Below, piece after piece: positions 24,170 through 33,020 of a stretch of 49,831 nucleotides of DNA. Position numbers and translations under genes: made by a program. Source of the DNA: Halothiobacillus sp. (GTDB taxonomy: Bacteria > Pseudomonadota > Gammaproteobacteria > JAAZVP01); contig JAAZVP010000017.1 of the NCBI GenBank assembly GCA_018623495.1, forward strand, positions 1 to 49,831. The letters run 5' to 3'. Numbering within the stretch: the stretch's first letter is position 1; each line of letters starts with the position of its first letter. Below the pieces are notes generated by a model, which was given only the letters and a program-made list of their open reading frames with translations, was not told the origin of the DNA and did no database searches.

Positions 24170-25180
24170 CTAGCAGATCCGCGGCAGGGGATCGTCTTCG
24201 AGTTCGGGCAGGACCCGGCGCCCGCCCAGCTCGGTGACCAGCTCCACCCGCGCCGGCCCCGGGTGCACCGCGCCGATCTCGGCCGCGGCCTCGCCGGCCG
24301 GCAGCGCGCGCCAGGCCGCGAGGACCGCCGCGGCGGCCCCGGGCGCGGCGACGGCCACCACCCGCCCCTCGCAGGCCAGGTAGAGCGGGTCGAAACCCAG
24401 CAGCTCGCAGACCCCGCGCGCCGCGGGGGAGACGGGGATGGCCGATTCGTCGAGCCGAACCGTCCGCCCGCAGCCGGCGGCGATCTCGTGGGCGACGGTG
24501 GCCAGCCCGCCGCGGGTGGGGTCGCGCATGAAGCGCAGGCCGGCCGATTCCAGGGCCGCCGCGCACAGCGGCCAGACCCCGGCACAGTCCGAGGCGAGAT
24601 CGCCGCGGATGCCGAAGGCCTCGCGGGCGAGCATCACCGCCGCCCCGTGGTCCCCCACGGGGCCGCTGACCAGCACGCGGTCCCCCGGCTCGATGCCCGC
24701 CATGCCCGGCAGGGGGCGCTGGCACTCGCCCACGCCGCTGCTCGCCAGGAACAGCCCGGGGACCTCCCCGCGACCCACCACCTTGGTGTCGCCGGTGACC
24801 ACCGCGACCCCGGCGGCATCCGCCGCCGCGGCGACGGATGCCGCCACGCGTTCCAGGTCGGCCAGGGCGAAACCCTCCTCGACGATGGCGTTGAGGCTCA
24901 GCCAGCGGGGCCGGGCGCCACTCACGGCGAGGTCGTTGACGGTCCCGTTCACCGCCAGGCTGCCGATGTCGCCGCCGGGGAAGAACAGCGGTCGCACGGT
25001 GAAGCTGTCGCTGGTGAAGGCGATCGGGCCGCCCGCCGGGAGCCGCGCGGCGTCCGCGCCGGTGTCGTTGCCCAGCCGGGCGGCGAAGACCGAGTCCACC
25101 AGCCGGCGGCTGCGGCGTCCGCCGTTGCCGTGGGCGAGGGTGATGGCGTCGTGCGGGTCGCGGGAATCGTCGTCGATCAT
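24170..25180 (-). CDS. hypE: carbamoyl dehydratase HypE, hydrogenase maturation
   Basis: A 336-residue PurM-like ATPase. HypE dehydrates the carbamoyl group placed on its C-terminal cysteine by HypF, giving the thiocyanate that becomes an iron-bound cyanide of the [NiFe] site. The terminal residues PRIC supply that cysteine (C336). The N-terminal LAHGNGGRRSRRLV and the VTGDTKVV motif (about 130-137) are the ATP-binding features. It overlaps the hypF stop in ATGA and is last in the hypC-A-B-D-F-E operon. Confidence 0.97.
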   Translation of the reverse strand: MIDDDSRDPHDAITLAHGNGGRRSRRLVDSVFAARLGNDTGADAARLPAGGPIAFTSDSFTVRPLFFPGGDIGSLAVNGTVNDLAVSGARPRWLSLNAIVEEGFALADLERVAASVAAAADAAGVAVVTGDTKVVGRGEVPGLFLASSGVGECQRPLPGMAGIEPGDRVLVSGPVGDHGAAVMLAREAFGIRGDLASDCAGVWPLCAAALESAGLRFMRDPTRGGLATVAHEIAAGCGRTVRLDESAIPVSPAARGVCELLGFDPLYLACEGRVVAVAAPGAAAAVLAAWRALPAGEAAAEIGAVHPGPARVELVTELGGRRVLPELEDDPLPRIC

Positions 25181-27426
25181 GGTGCCGTGGCCTCGATGAC
25201 CTGGCCGAAGGCCAGCCCGCCGTCGTTGACCGGCAACCGGGCCGGCAGGACCGGCTCGAAGCCGGCCTCCGCGAGCTGGCGGACGGCGAGCTCGGCCAGT
25301 CGCCGGTTCTGGAACACGCCGCCGGTGAGTCCCACGCGCCGGATTCCCGTCCGCTGCCCCAGCCGCCGGGCCAGCGCGACGATGCTCGCCGCCAGGGCGG
25401 CGTGGAATGCCCCCGCGCGCTCGGCGACCGGGCGGCGACCATCGCCGAGCATGGGCACCAGGGGCGCCCAGTCGATCACCAGGCCACCGCTCTCGTCCGC
25501 GTGGAGGGGCAGGGCATCGGCCCGTCCCGGGACGTTGGCGACCGATTCCAGCCATTGGGCGGCCTGGCCCTCGAAACTGGCCTGGCGGAGCAGGCCGCAG
25601 AGGCCGGCGGCGGCGTCGAAAAGCCGGCCGATGGAGGTGGTCTCCAGGCTGTTCACACCGCGTTCCCAGGCCTGGTGGAGCAGGGCATCGTCCGCCCCGG
25701 AGGGCCCTTCGCCCAGGGTCCAGCGAAGCCCGCGCGCCGAGCGCCAGGGCTGTTCCGAGGCCTTGCCGGTGCCCGGGATGCGAAACGGCCGCAGATGAGC
25801 GGCCCGTCGCCAGTGGCCCGGACGGCCGGTGAAGGTCTCGCCGCCCCAGAGGCGGCCGTCGTCGCCCAGGCCGAAACCGTCCCAGACGAACATCAGCCAG
25901 TCGCCCTCGGGATCGACCTCGCCGGCAAGCGCGCTGGCATGGGCCCGGTGATGGCCCACGGTGACCGAGGGCAGGCCGGCATCGGCCGCCCAGCGGGTGC
26001 TGGCGTAGTCCGGGTGGCGATCGGCGATCAGCGACCGGGCACGCACGCCGTAGAGGGCCTCGAGCGTGTCGATCGTGGCCCGGAAGGCGTCCAGGCTGCG
26101 GGGGGCCTCCAGGTCGCCGACGTGGGGCGAGACCACCACGCGCTCGTCCCAGGCCAGCGCGACGGTGTTCTTGAGGTGGCCGCCCACGGCCAGGACGGGG
26201 CAGTCGACGCTCCAGGGCAGGCCCAGCTCCAGCGGCGCGATCCCCCGGGCCAGGCGCAGGGGGCGGGCATGGCCGGCCACCACCTGGACCACGGAATCGT
26301 CCACCGGGCGGCGGATGGGCCGGTCGTGGTCGAGTACGCCGTCGAGGCAATCGCCCAGTTCCGTCTCCAGGGTAGCCCGCTCGTGGATCAACGGGTCGCC
26401 GCCGAGGTTGGCGGAGGTGAGGACCAGGGGCCCGTCCACCGCCTCGGCCAGCAGGTGATGGAGGGGGTTGCCCGGGAGCAGGGCCCCCACCCGGTCGAGC
26501 CCCGGGGCGATGCCCGTCGCCAGCTCGCTCCGGGCCGATTGGGGCAGCAGGACGATGGGACGCGCCGGATCCTGCAGGGCCTCGGCGGCGGGGGCGTCGA
26601 TCTCGCAGTGGCGGGCCACGGCCGCCAGCCCGTCCTCGCCCGCCTCGGGGAAGAGGACGGCCAACGGCTTGTGCGGGCGGCGCTTGCGTTGTCGCAGGGC
26701 GTCTACCGCGGCCCCGTCGCGGGCGTCACAGGCCAGGTGGTAGCCGCCCACGCTACGGACCGCGAGGATGCCGCCCTGCGCCAGCGCCCGGCCGGCAAGC
26801 TCGAGGGCCTCGGCGTTGCCCCGGGTGGTCGCACCCGGCCCGGTAAAGGACAAAACCGGGCCGCAGTCGGGGCAGGCCAGTGGCTGGGCGTGGAAGCGCC
26901 GGTCGAGCGGGTCCCGGTACTCGGCCCGGCACGCCGGGCAGAGGGCGAAGCCCGCCATGGCGGTCTGCGACCGGTCCCAGGGCAGGGCATCGAGGATGGA
27001 ATAGCGCGGGCCGCACTGGGTGCAGTTGATGAACGGGTAGCCGTGACGACGGGCGGTGGGATCGCGCAGCTCGGCGAGGCAGTCGTCGCAGACGAACTGG
27101 TCGGGCGGGACGTGCACGTGGCCACGGTCGCTGCACTCGCTGCCGAGGATGTGGAAACCCTCGATGGGGCGCGGCACGCGGGCCTGGCTGGCCGCGATCC
27201 GGGGTCGTGCCAGGGGCGGGGCCTCTTCCAGCAGTTTCTCGCCGTAGCTCGCCAGGCGCTGCGGGTCGCCCTGGGCGAAGACCTGCAGCCAGCCCCCGTG
27301 ATTGCGCACCCAGCCGGCCAGGCCGAGGCGATGGGCCAACCGGTAGGTGAAGGGGCGGAATCCCACGCCCTGGACCCGGCCGCGGAGGTGCCATTCGCGG
27401 GCCTCGACGCCCTCAGTCCACGGCAC
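25177..27426 (-). CDS. hypF: carbamoyltransferase HypF
   Basis: A 749-residue multidomain protein that makes carbamoyl-AMP from carbamoyl phosphate and moves the group to HypE. Domains in order: acylphosphatase (about 8-95, GRVQGVGFRPFTYRLA); two CxxC-x18-CxxC zinc fingers (about 110-185); a YrdC-like domain (about 205-390) with the KRRPHKPLAV motif; and a Kae1-like carbamoyltransferase domain with HHRAHASA. The GTG at 27426 gives the normal family length and has GGGAGG six bases upstream; it overlaps hypD by 14 bp. Longer upstream reading would only be antisense-like sequence within hypD. Confidence 0.95.
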   Translation of the reverse strand: MPWTEGVEAREWHLRGRVQGVGFRPFTYRLAHRLGLAGWVRNHGGWLQVFAQGDPQRLASYGEKLLEEAPPLARPRIAASQARVPRPIEGFHILGSECSDRGHVHVPPDQFVCDDCLAELRDPTARRHGYPFINCTQCGPRYSILDALPWDRSQTAMAGFALCPACRAEYRDPLDRRFHAQPLACPDCGPVLSFTGPGATTRGNAEALELAGRALAQGGILAVRSVGGYHLACDARDGAAVDALRQRKRRPHKPLAVLFPEAGEDGLAAVARHCEIDAPAAEALQDPARPIVLLPQSARSELATGIAPGLDRVGALLPGNPLHHLLAEAVDGPLVLTSANLGGDPLIHERATLETELGDCLDGVLDHDRPIRRPVDDSVVQVVAGHARPLRLARGIAPLELGLPWSVDCPVLAVGGHLKNTVALAWDERVVVSPHVGDLEAPRSLDAFRATIDTLEALYGVRARSLIADRHPDYASTRWAADAGLPSVTVGHHRAHASALAGEVDPEGDWLMFVWDGFGLGDDGRLWGGETFTGRPGHWRRAAHLRPFRIPGTGKASEQPWRSARGLRWTLGEGPSGADDALLHQAWERGVNSLETTSIGRLFDAAAGLCGLLRQASFEGQAAQWLESVANVPGRADALPLHADESGGLVIDWAPLVPMLGDGRRPVAERAGAFHAALAASIVALARRLGQRTGIRRVGLTGGVFQNRRLAELAVRQLAEAGFEPVLPARLPVNDGGLAFGQVIEATAP

Positions 27427-28510
27427 GGGCCTGCCTCCCTGCGCGGATGCCGGCCTCCCACCAGATGCGACAGGCCCCCTCGTCGGAGACCATGCACGGC
27501 CCCACGGGTCGATCGGGCCGGCAGGCGCGACCGTAGAGGGGGCAGCCGTCGGGCCGCCGCCGTCCCAGGACCACCTCGCTGCACTGGCAGCCAGGCGGCA
27601 TGGCCGTGGTGGACGCCCCCGTCCCGGGCCCGTCCGCCGGGTGCAGCGCCCGGCGGGCGTGTTCGCCGGCAAGCGCGTACCCGGACCCCGGCAGGCGGCC
27701 GATGCCCCGCCAGTCGGCGTCGGCCACGGAAAACACCGTGTCCAGCAAGGTCCTCGCGTGCCGGTTGCCCAACGGGCGCACGGCCGCCGGGTAGGCGTTC
27801 TCCAGGCGGGCCTCGCCGGCCCGCATCTGCGCCAGGACCGCCTCGATACCGGCCAGCAGGTCCCCGGTGGAAAAACCCGCCACCGCGGTGGGGATGCCGT
27901 GTTCCTCGGCGACGAAACGCCATTGTTCGCTGCCCATGACGGTGGCCACGTGCCCGGGGGCGATCAGCCCCTCGAAGCCCGCCTCGCCGCCATCCAGCAG
28001 GTGGGCCACCGCCGGCCAGGTCAGCCGGCCGGCCAGCAGCAGCGCCAGGTTCTCCGGCACACCCTCGGCGAGCATGGCGGCCACCGGGGCCATGGTGGTC
28101 TCGAAACCCGCGGCGAGAAAGACCACCGGCCGGTCGGTCCCCTCCGCCAGCGCCCGTACCTCGACCGGCGAGGCCACGGGGCGGACGTCGGCGCCGGCCG
28201 CACGGGCCCCTTCCAGGGTGCGCGGGTTCGATCCGAGGACGGGCACGCGGAGCATGTCGCCGAAGCTCGCTAGGATCACCCCGGGATCGCCGAGCGCCCG
28301 GTCGATGGCGGTGGCCAGGACGTTCTCGGGACAGACGCAGACCGGGCAGCCCGGCCCGGGGATCAGCTCGACGGTCTCGGGGAGCACGTCGCGCAGCCCG
28401 GCACGGGTGATGCTGCGCTCGTGGCCCCCGCAGACATTGAGAATCCGTACCCGCCGGCGCGGGGCCAGCGCGTGGATGCGTGCCAGTCGTTCGCGGGCCC
28501 GCTGGCTCAT
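27413..28510 (-). CDS. hypD: hydrogenase formation protein HypD
   Basis: A 365-residue scaffold protein with a [4Fe-4S] cluster on which, with HypC, the Fe(CN)2CO unit is assembled. Conserved motifs: VCGGHERSITRAG (about 26-38) with the iron-binding cysteine, the GPGCPVCVCP redox segment (about 54-63), GFETT (about 146) and the cysteine-rich C-terminus with PPGCQC, GCPLYGRAC and GPCMVSDEGAC. The ATG at 28510 overlaps the hypB stop (ATGA). Confidence 0.96.
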   Translation of the reverse strand: MSQRARERLARIHALAPRRRVRILNVCGGHERSITRAGLRDVLPETVELIPGPGCPVCVCPENVLATAIDRALGDPGVILASFGDMLRVPVLGSNPRTLEGARAAGADVRPVASPVEVRALAEGTDRPVVFLAAGFETTMAPVAAMLAEGVPENLALLLAGRLTWPAVAHLLDGGEAGFEGLIAPGHVATVMGSEQWRFVAEEHGIPTAVAGFSTGDLLAGIEAVLAQMRAGEARLENAYPAAVRPLGNRHARTLLDTVFSVADADWRGIGRLPGSGYALAGEHARRALHPADGPGTGASTTAMPPGCQCSEVVLGRRRPDGCPLYGRACRPDRPVGPCMVSDEGACRIWWEAGIRAGRQARAVD

Positions 28511-29280
28511 CGGGCGGCGAACCGCTCCCCGGCGGCGGGCAGGGCGCTCCAGTGCGCCCGCAGCCAGTCGATCCAGGGCCCCAGGGTGGCGGGCTCCCGG
28601 CTGCTCACCGCGTCCACCGGGACGGCGTTGGCCAGCTCGGCGAGCCGGTGCTCGACCCGGCCGCGGTCGAACTCGGGGAAGTGCTCGGCCAGGTCGGCCT
28701 TGGTGACCAGTACCCGGTCGGCGGCGCGGAAGAGCACCGGGTACTTGGCGGGCTTGTCGTCGCCCTCGGTGACCGAGAGCAGGGCGACGTCGAGCTGCTG
28801 GCCGAGATCGAAACTCGCCGGGCAGACCAGGTTGCCCACGTTCTCGATGAACAGCACGTCGACCGCCTCGAGGTCCATGGCGTGCAGGGCGTCGTGGACC
28901 ATGTGGGCATCGAGGTGGCAGGCGGTGTCGGTGCAGATCTGCACGGCCTCGATGCCGGCTTCGCGGATGCGCCGGGCGTCGTTCTCGGTGGCCAGGTCAC
29001 CCACCACCGCCGCCACCCGCAACCCGTCGGCCATGGCCCGGGCGCTGGCCTCCACCAGGGCGGTCTTGCCGGCGCCCGGCGAGGACATCAGGTTGACGGC
29101 CAGCACCCGGTGGCGGGCGAAGTGCTCGCGGTTGTGGGCGGCCTGGTGATCGTTCTCGGCCAGCAGGCCCTCCAGCACGTGCACGGACTCGTGGCCGCCG
29201 GGCGTGCGATGCAAATGCCCGCCGGGCTCCACCAGCGCGCGGTTGCCGGGGGTCAGGTTGCAGCCGCAGGTGTCACACAT
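28507..29280 (-). CDS. hypB: hydrogenase nickel incorporation GTPase HypB
   Basis: A 257-residue GTPase that helps load nickel into the hydrogenase large subunit. The N-terminal MCDTCGC is the high-affinity metal site seen in E. coli-type HypB; only a few histidines follow, not a long nickel-storage His stretch. The P-loop is MSSPGAGKT (about 63-71). The G-domain metal site retains adjacent Cys-His in TACHLDAHM (about 130), although the usual GKG before the cysteine is replaced by DTA. Later motifs: ENVGNLVCP and TKADL. It overlaps hypA by 8 bp. Confidence 0.96.
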   Translation of the reverse strand: MCDTCGCNLTPGNRALVEPGGHLHRTPGGHESVHVLEGLLAENDHQAAHNREHFARHRVLAVNLMSSPGAGKTALVEASARAMADGLRVAAVVGDLATENDARRIREAGIEAVQICTDTACHLDAHMVHDALHAMDLEAVDVLFIENVGNLVCPASFDLGQQLDVALLSVTEGDDKPAKYPVLFRAADRVLVTKADLAEHFPEFDRGRVEHRLAELANAVPVDAVSSREPATLGPWIDWLRAHWSALPAAGERFAAR

Positions 29281-29623
29281 CGTCTTCCACCTCGATCTCG
29301 GTGAGCAGGAGTTCGTCGCCGCCGGCGACCCGGGTATCCGGGCTGTTGCAGGACGGGCAGGCGAGCCGCTCGAGGCTGGCCTCCCCGGTATGGCCGCAGG
29401 CGGGGCAGTCGACCCGGATCGGCACCCGTTCGACGGTCAGCCCGGCATCCGCGGCCAGGGTGCCGGCCCGGGCCACCGGGAAGGCACGCTCGACCAGCTC
29501 GGGCACCACGCCCGAGAGCGGGCCGATGCGGATCACCACCCGGGTCACCCGCGCGGCGCCCCGCTCGCGGGCGATTGCCTCCACCCGCCGCAGCATCCCC
29601 CGGCAGACCGAGAGCTCATGCAT
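29273..29623 (-). CDS. hypA: hydrogenase nickel metallochaperone HypA
   Basis: A 116-residue nickel chaperone that works with HypB. The start MHELSV supplies the conserved His2 nickel ligand. A structural zinc site is formed by CPAC (about 73-76) and CPSC (about 88-91). The C-terminus (GDELLLTEIEVE) is typical. It overlaps hypC by 8 bp and hypB by 8 bp, suggesting tight translational coupling and balanced synthesis. Confidence 0.95.
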   Translation of the reverse strand: MHELSVCRGMLRRVEAIARERGAARVTRVVIRIGPLSGVVPELVERAFPVARAGTLAADAGLTVERVPIRVDCPACGHTGEASLERLACPSCNSPDTRVAGGDELLLTEIEVEDDV

Positions 29624-29849
29624 CGGTGCCGGCCCGGGTCATGGCCCGCCAGGTCGCCTCCATGGCCTCGGCCTCGTCGGGCCGCAGCCGCTGGATGGCA
29701 TAGCCGACGTGCACCAGCACGCGGTCACCGGGGGCCGGCGGATCGTCGGCGAGCAGAAAGAGATTGACCGTGCGCTCCACGCCCTGGTGGCGGCAGCGGG
29801 CCTCGTGGCCCTCGATGCCGAGGATTTCCATGGGGATGGCGAGGCACAT
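29616..29849 (-). CDS. hypC: HypC/HybG family hydrogenase chaperone
   Basis: A 77-residue small OB-fold chaperone. The N-terminal MCLAIPMEI carries the essential Cys2 that contacts HypD and the large-subunit precursor. Other family signatures: PGDRVLVHVGYAIQRL (about 41-56). It is first in the hyp operon, which reads leftwards to hypE. Its upstream region is shared with divergent hupE. Confidence 0.95.
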   Translation of the reverse strand: MCLAIPMEILGIEGHEARCRHQGVERTVNLFLLADDPPAPGDRVLVHVGYAIQRLRPDEAEAMEATWRAMTRAGTDA

Positions 29850-29932
29850 GCGCGGGGCGATCCTGACGGTGTCTATACTGCATGGAATCTAGCCCAGTTC
29901 GATTACCCTTGCCGCACTGCTGGAGGAGAACC
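29850..29932. promoter_or_regulatory. divergent promoter region hypC / hupE
   Basis: An 83-bp gap between two divergently transcribed starts. TATACT at 29874-29879 is a good -10 match on the plus strand (hupE direction) without a clear -35. On the minus strand the same place reads as a possible -10. No sigma-54 -24/-12 element or FNR box was found by eye. GGAGGA at 29922-29927 is the hupE ribosome site. Confidence 0.4.
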
Positions 29933-30487
29933 ATGGCCTTTTCCCCCTTACGCCTGGCCCTGCTCACCGTGTTGTTGCTTCCCGCGACCGCCTGGGCCCA
30001 CGGCGGTCATGGCGTGGATGCCGGGCTGCTTCATCCCCTCACGGGCATCGACCACTGGCTCGCGGCGCTGGCCGTGGGCCTGTGGGCCGGGGCCGGGAGG
30101 GGGCCGCACCCGGCGTTCGCGCCACTGGCCTTCGTGGTCGTCATGCTGGCCACGGCGACCATCGCCGTCGGCGCCGGGATCCCGGTGGCCGAGACGGGGC
30201 TGGTGCTCTCCCTGCTGGTCCTGGGCGGGCTGCTGCTGGCCGGACGGCAGGTGTCCTCGCTGGCGGGCATCCTGCTGGTGGCGGCGGCGGCCGCCTTCCA
30301 CGGCTGGGCCCACGGTGCGGAGATGCCGGCCGGGACCGGGACGGGCGTCTACCTCGCGGGGCTCGGCGTCACCACCCTGGGCCTGCACCTCGGGGGCATC
30401 GGCCTGGCCCGCCTGCTCTCCGCCGAGCGGGCCCGCTGGACCGGCCTCCCGGTGATGGGCACCGGGCTACTCCTGCTCCTGGGCTAG
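29933..30487 (+). CDS. hupE: HupE/UreJ family nickel (or cobalt) permease
   Basis: A 184-residue membrane protein with a signal-peptide-like first segment (cleavage after AWA, about residue 20) followed by a mature N-terminus HGGHG. Six or so hydrophobic helices follow. Family motifs are HPLTGIDHWLAAL (about 31-43), which holds the metal-selecting histidine, and FHGWAHG (about 121-127). HupE proteins take up nickel for hydrogenase. The ATG at 29933 is preceded by a strong ribosome site. Its 3' end overlaps the convergent maturation protease gene by 21 bp. Confidence 0.93.
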   Translation: MAFSPLRLALLTVLLLPATAWAHGGHGVDAGLLHPLTGIDHWLAALAVGLWAGAGRGPHPAFAPLAFVVVMLATATIAVGAGIPVAETGLVLSLLVLGGLLLAGRQVSSLAGILLVAAAAAFHGWAHGAEMPAGTGTGVYLAGLGVTTLGLHLGGIGLARLLSAERARWTGLPVMGTGLLLLLG

Positions 30488-30925
30488 TCCGGCCAGGATC
30501 GCCTTCGCCGCGGCCCGGATCTCCGCCTCCCCGGGCGGTGGCCCGGCGCTTCCCGACGCGTCGCCGGAGACCCGGATGCCGGCGATGCGCAACCGCCCGG
30601 GCAGGGCCCCCAGGCTCTCGGCCAGCGCGAGGGCCTGGGCCAGGCCGAAGCCGTGGCTGGAACAGGTACGCCCCCCGGTCGGCAGGGATCCGGGGGACAG
30701 CCAGCGGACCTCGCCGGGGGTGCCGCCGTCGAGCAGGGCATCGATGATCACCACCTCGGTCGCGCCCCTGAGGTGTTCCACCAGCGCCGCGCCGGGTCGG
30801 TCCAGGTAGCGCACGGGTCCGTCGAGCCGTTGCGCGAGCGGGGCCTGGATCCGTTCCGCCACCCGCCAGGCGATGCGGTCGGCCCCCAGGGGCGAACCCA
30901 CGGCCAGCAGGCGCAGGCCGCTCAA
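30467..30925 (-). CDS. hydrogenase maturation endopeptidase
   Basis: A 152-residue HycI/HyaD-type protease that removes the C-terminal tail of the large subunit after nickel insertion. Visible features: GSPLGADRIAWRVAERI (about 9-25) in place of the usual GNPLRGDDGVG, whose acidic residue binds nickel; VVIIDALLDG (about 60-69) with the second aspartate; and SSHGFGLAQALALAESLG (about 90-107) with the conserved histidine. The TTG at 30925 overlaps the large-subunit stop as TTGA and has GGAG upstream. It is last in the hydrogenase operon and overlaps the convergent hupE by 21 bp. Confidence 0.85.
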   Translation of the reverse strand: MSGLRLLAVGSPLGADRIAWRVAERIQAPLAQRLDGPVRYLDRPGAALVEHLRGATEVVIIDALLDGGTPGEVRWLSPGSLPTGGRTCSSHGFGLAQALALAESLGALPGRLRIAGIRVSGDASGSAGPPPGEAEIRAAAKAILAGLAQEQE

Positions 30926-32220
30926 GACCCGCGCTCCACCCGCAGGTCGATGAAGTGGGTGGCGCAGGAGATGCAGGGGTCGTAGTTGCGGATCACCGTC
31001 TCGGCGTGCCGGCGCAGGGCATCGTCCGGCCGGTCCAGCCCGCCGGCCCGCAGTGCGGCGTGGAGGTCCTGCTCGATCCGGGCCTGGTTCTGGCTGGTGG
31101 GGGGCACGATCCGGGCATGGCGGATCAGGCCCGCGTCGTCGGTGCGGTAGCGGTGCCAGAGCAGGCCCCGCGGGGCCTCGGTGGCACCGGCGGCGTCCCC
31201 GGCCCGGGGGCTGGCGGCGACCCAGGGGGAGTCCGGTTCCCGGTAGCCGGCCAGCAGGTCGCGGGCCTCGCGGACGGCGAACAGGATCTCCACGGCCCGG
31301 GCCACCACGCTGTGGTACATGTTGGCGCTGGGAAAGCCGATGCCGGTCTCCGAGAGTACCGCGGCGACCGCTGCGGGCAGTCGGTCGCGGTTGAGGTTGA
31401 GACGGGCCAGCGGCCCCACCAGGTAGGGCTCGCCGTCGATGGCCGCGAACAGCGCCGTGGAATGGGGCTCGTGGCGCTCTTGCATGTGCTCGTCGAAGGC
31501 CTCGGCGGCCACGTCCAGCCCGGCGCTGGAGACGATCCGCCCGGCAACCATGGGGTATTCGCGCTCGTGGCGCAGGGCCACGCTGGTGAACTCCTGGGCC
31601 TCGTCGGGCAGGGGCAGTTCGGCGGTCCAGCGAACCAGTGCCTCGGCCTCGGGGATGGCGGCCTCCAGGCGCTCCACCAGGGCAGCCACCTCGGCCGGGG
31701 TGGGGGCATGGTGGAATCCCCCCACGCGGGCGCCCACGGGATGGACCGAGCGCGCACCGAACAGGGCGATCAGCGCGTTGCCGAGGCCCTGGAGGGACAG
31801 GCCGCGGTTCACGGTCGCCGGGTGTTCGCGGGCCATGGCCATCACGTCGTCGAAACCGAGAAAGTCGGGGGCGGCGAGCAGGTGGATGTGCAGGGCATGG
31901 CTCTGGATCCACTCGCCGCAGTAGAAGACCCGGCGCATCGCCTCGACCCACGGGCTCGGCCGGATGCCGAAGGCGCTCTCCAGGGCCTGGACCGCGCTCA
32001 TCTGGTAGGCCACCGGGCAGATGCCGCAGATCCGCGCCACCGTGTCGGGTACCTCGCTGTAGTGGCGGCCCTCGAGGAATTTCTCGAAGTAGCGGGGCGG
32101 CTCGAAGATGTCGAGGTGGAGCCGGTGGATGCGATCACCGCGGATGTCGACGTCCAGCCGGCCCTCGCCCTCGACCCGCGTGAGCGCGGGGGTCTCGATG
32201 CGGATGCGTCGCTCGCTCAT
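30922..32220 (-). CDS. hydA: group 3b [NiFe] hydrogenase large (alpha) subunit
   Basis: A 432-residue catalytic subunit. The nickel-iron site cysteines are in L1 RICGICP (C65, C68) and L2 DPCISCATHF (C416, C419). Sequence after L2 (IDLRVERGS) is short, consistent with the small tail removed by the neighbouring protease. EGRLDVDIR at the start and the overall length match cytosolic bidirectional NADP-linked (sulf)hydrogenases of group 3b. It overlaps hydD by ATGA and the protease gene by TTGA. Expected activity: reversible H2 oxidation with NADP(H), possibly also sulfur reduction; the direction in vivo is not known from sequence. Confidence 0.93.
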   Translation of the reverse strand: MSERRIRIETPALTRVEGEGRLDVDIRGDRIHRLHLDIFEPPRYFEKFLEGRHYSEVPDTVARICGICPVAYQMSAVQALESAFGIRPSPWVEAMRRVFYCGEWIQSHALHIHLLAAPDFLGFDDVMAMAREHPATVNRGLSLQGLGNALIALFGARSVHPVGARVGGFHHAPTPAEVAALVERLEAAIPEAEALVRWTAELPLPDEAQEFTSVALRHEREYPMVAGRIVSSAGLDVAAEAFDEHMQERHEPHSTALFAAIDGEPYLVGPLARLNLNRDRLPAAVAAVLSETGIGFPSANMYHSVVARAVEILFAVREARDLLAGYREPDSPWVAASPRAGDAAGATEAPRGLLWHRYRTDDAGLIRHARIVPPTSQNQARIEQDLHAALRAGGLDRPDDALRRHAETVIRNYDPCISCATHFIDLRVERGS

Positions 32221-33020
32221 CGCGCTTTCCCCGGGATGATGCCGGCGGCCTCGTTGCCGGCACCGGTGAACGGTTCCTGGCCGCTGTGGATGAAGTGGAA
32301 GCGACGGGCGACGGCCTCGGGGGCCAGGCCCAGACCTTCGAACCGGTGGGCCAGGCTGGTGGTGTTGGCCCCCTCCGCCGGGCCGTAACAGGCGTAGCAG
32401 TCCCGCCCGAAACGGGGACAGAGCGCGCCGCAGCCGGTGCGCGTGACGGGACCCATGCAGGGCTCGCCACGGGCGACCATCACGCAGACGGTCTGGTGGC
32501 GCTTGCATTCCAGGCACACCTTGTCGCGTTCCTCCACCGGCGGCACCCCGAACAGCAGGGCACGGACCGCGGCAAGGACCTGGCGACCGTCGACCGGGCA
32601 GCCCCAGAGCTCGAGATCGACACGGGCGTGCTCGCGGATGGCGGTGGCATGGGCCAGCGAGTCGATGTACTCCGGCCGGGCGTAGATGGCCTCGCGCCAC
32701 TCGCTCTCCGAGTCGCGCAGGTTGCGCAGGGCCTGCAGGCCGCCCGAGGTGGCGCAGGCACCGATGGTGACCAGGAAACCGCTGTGGGCCCGGATGCGCC
32801 GGAGCCGTTCACGCTCGTCGGGCGTGGATACCGAGCCCTCGATGAAGGCGATGTCCACGTCGGCATCGGGGTTCGAGGGGCCCGCCTCGGCAAAATGGAC
32901 GATCTCCACCAGCTCGGCGAGCCGGAGCAGGTCCGGGCCCAGGTTGAGAAAGGCCAGCTGGCAGCCGTCGCAGGAACTGAACTTGTGGACCGCCACCCGC
33001 GGCTTGCGTTCGTCGGTCAT
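32217..33020 (-). CDS. hydD: group 3b [NiFe] hydrogenase small (delta) subunit
   Basis: A 267-residue electron-transfer subunit. The proximal cluster ligands begin with SSCDGCQ (C17, C20) and include GACATSGG and WGCPVDG. The C-terminal cysteine-rich part (CLECKRHQTVC, GEPCMGP, GCGALCPRFGRDCYACYGP) should hold two further [4Fe-4S] clusters. There is no Tat signal, unlike membrane-bound uptake hydrogenases, so the enzyme is cytoplasmic. The ATG at 33020 follows GAGGTCC. Confidence 0.93.
   Translation of the reverse strand: MTDERKPRVAVHKFSSCDGCQLAFLNLGPDLLRLAELVEIVHFAEAGPSNPDADVDIAFIEGSVSTPDERERLRRIRAHSGFLVTIGACATSGGLQALRNLRDSESEWREAIYARPEYIDSLAHATAIREHARVDLELWGCPVDGRQVLAAVRALLFGVPPVEERDKVCLECKRHQTVCVMVARGEPCMGPVTRTGCGALCPRFGRDCYACYGPAEGANTTSLAHRFEGLGLAPEAVARRFHFIHSGQEPFTGAGNEAAGIIPGKAR

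Noticed and set aside
29850-29932. Sigma-54 promoter for the hyp operon
   Set aside because: No GG-N10-GC pair in the expected -24/-12 arrangement was found on either strand.
32217-33020. Membrane-bound uptake hydrogenase small subunit
   Set aside because: No Tat signal and no C-terminal membrane anchor; the neighbours are flavin and Fe-S subunits of a soluble group 3b enzyme.
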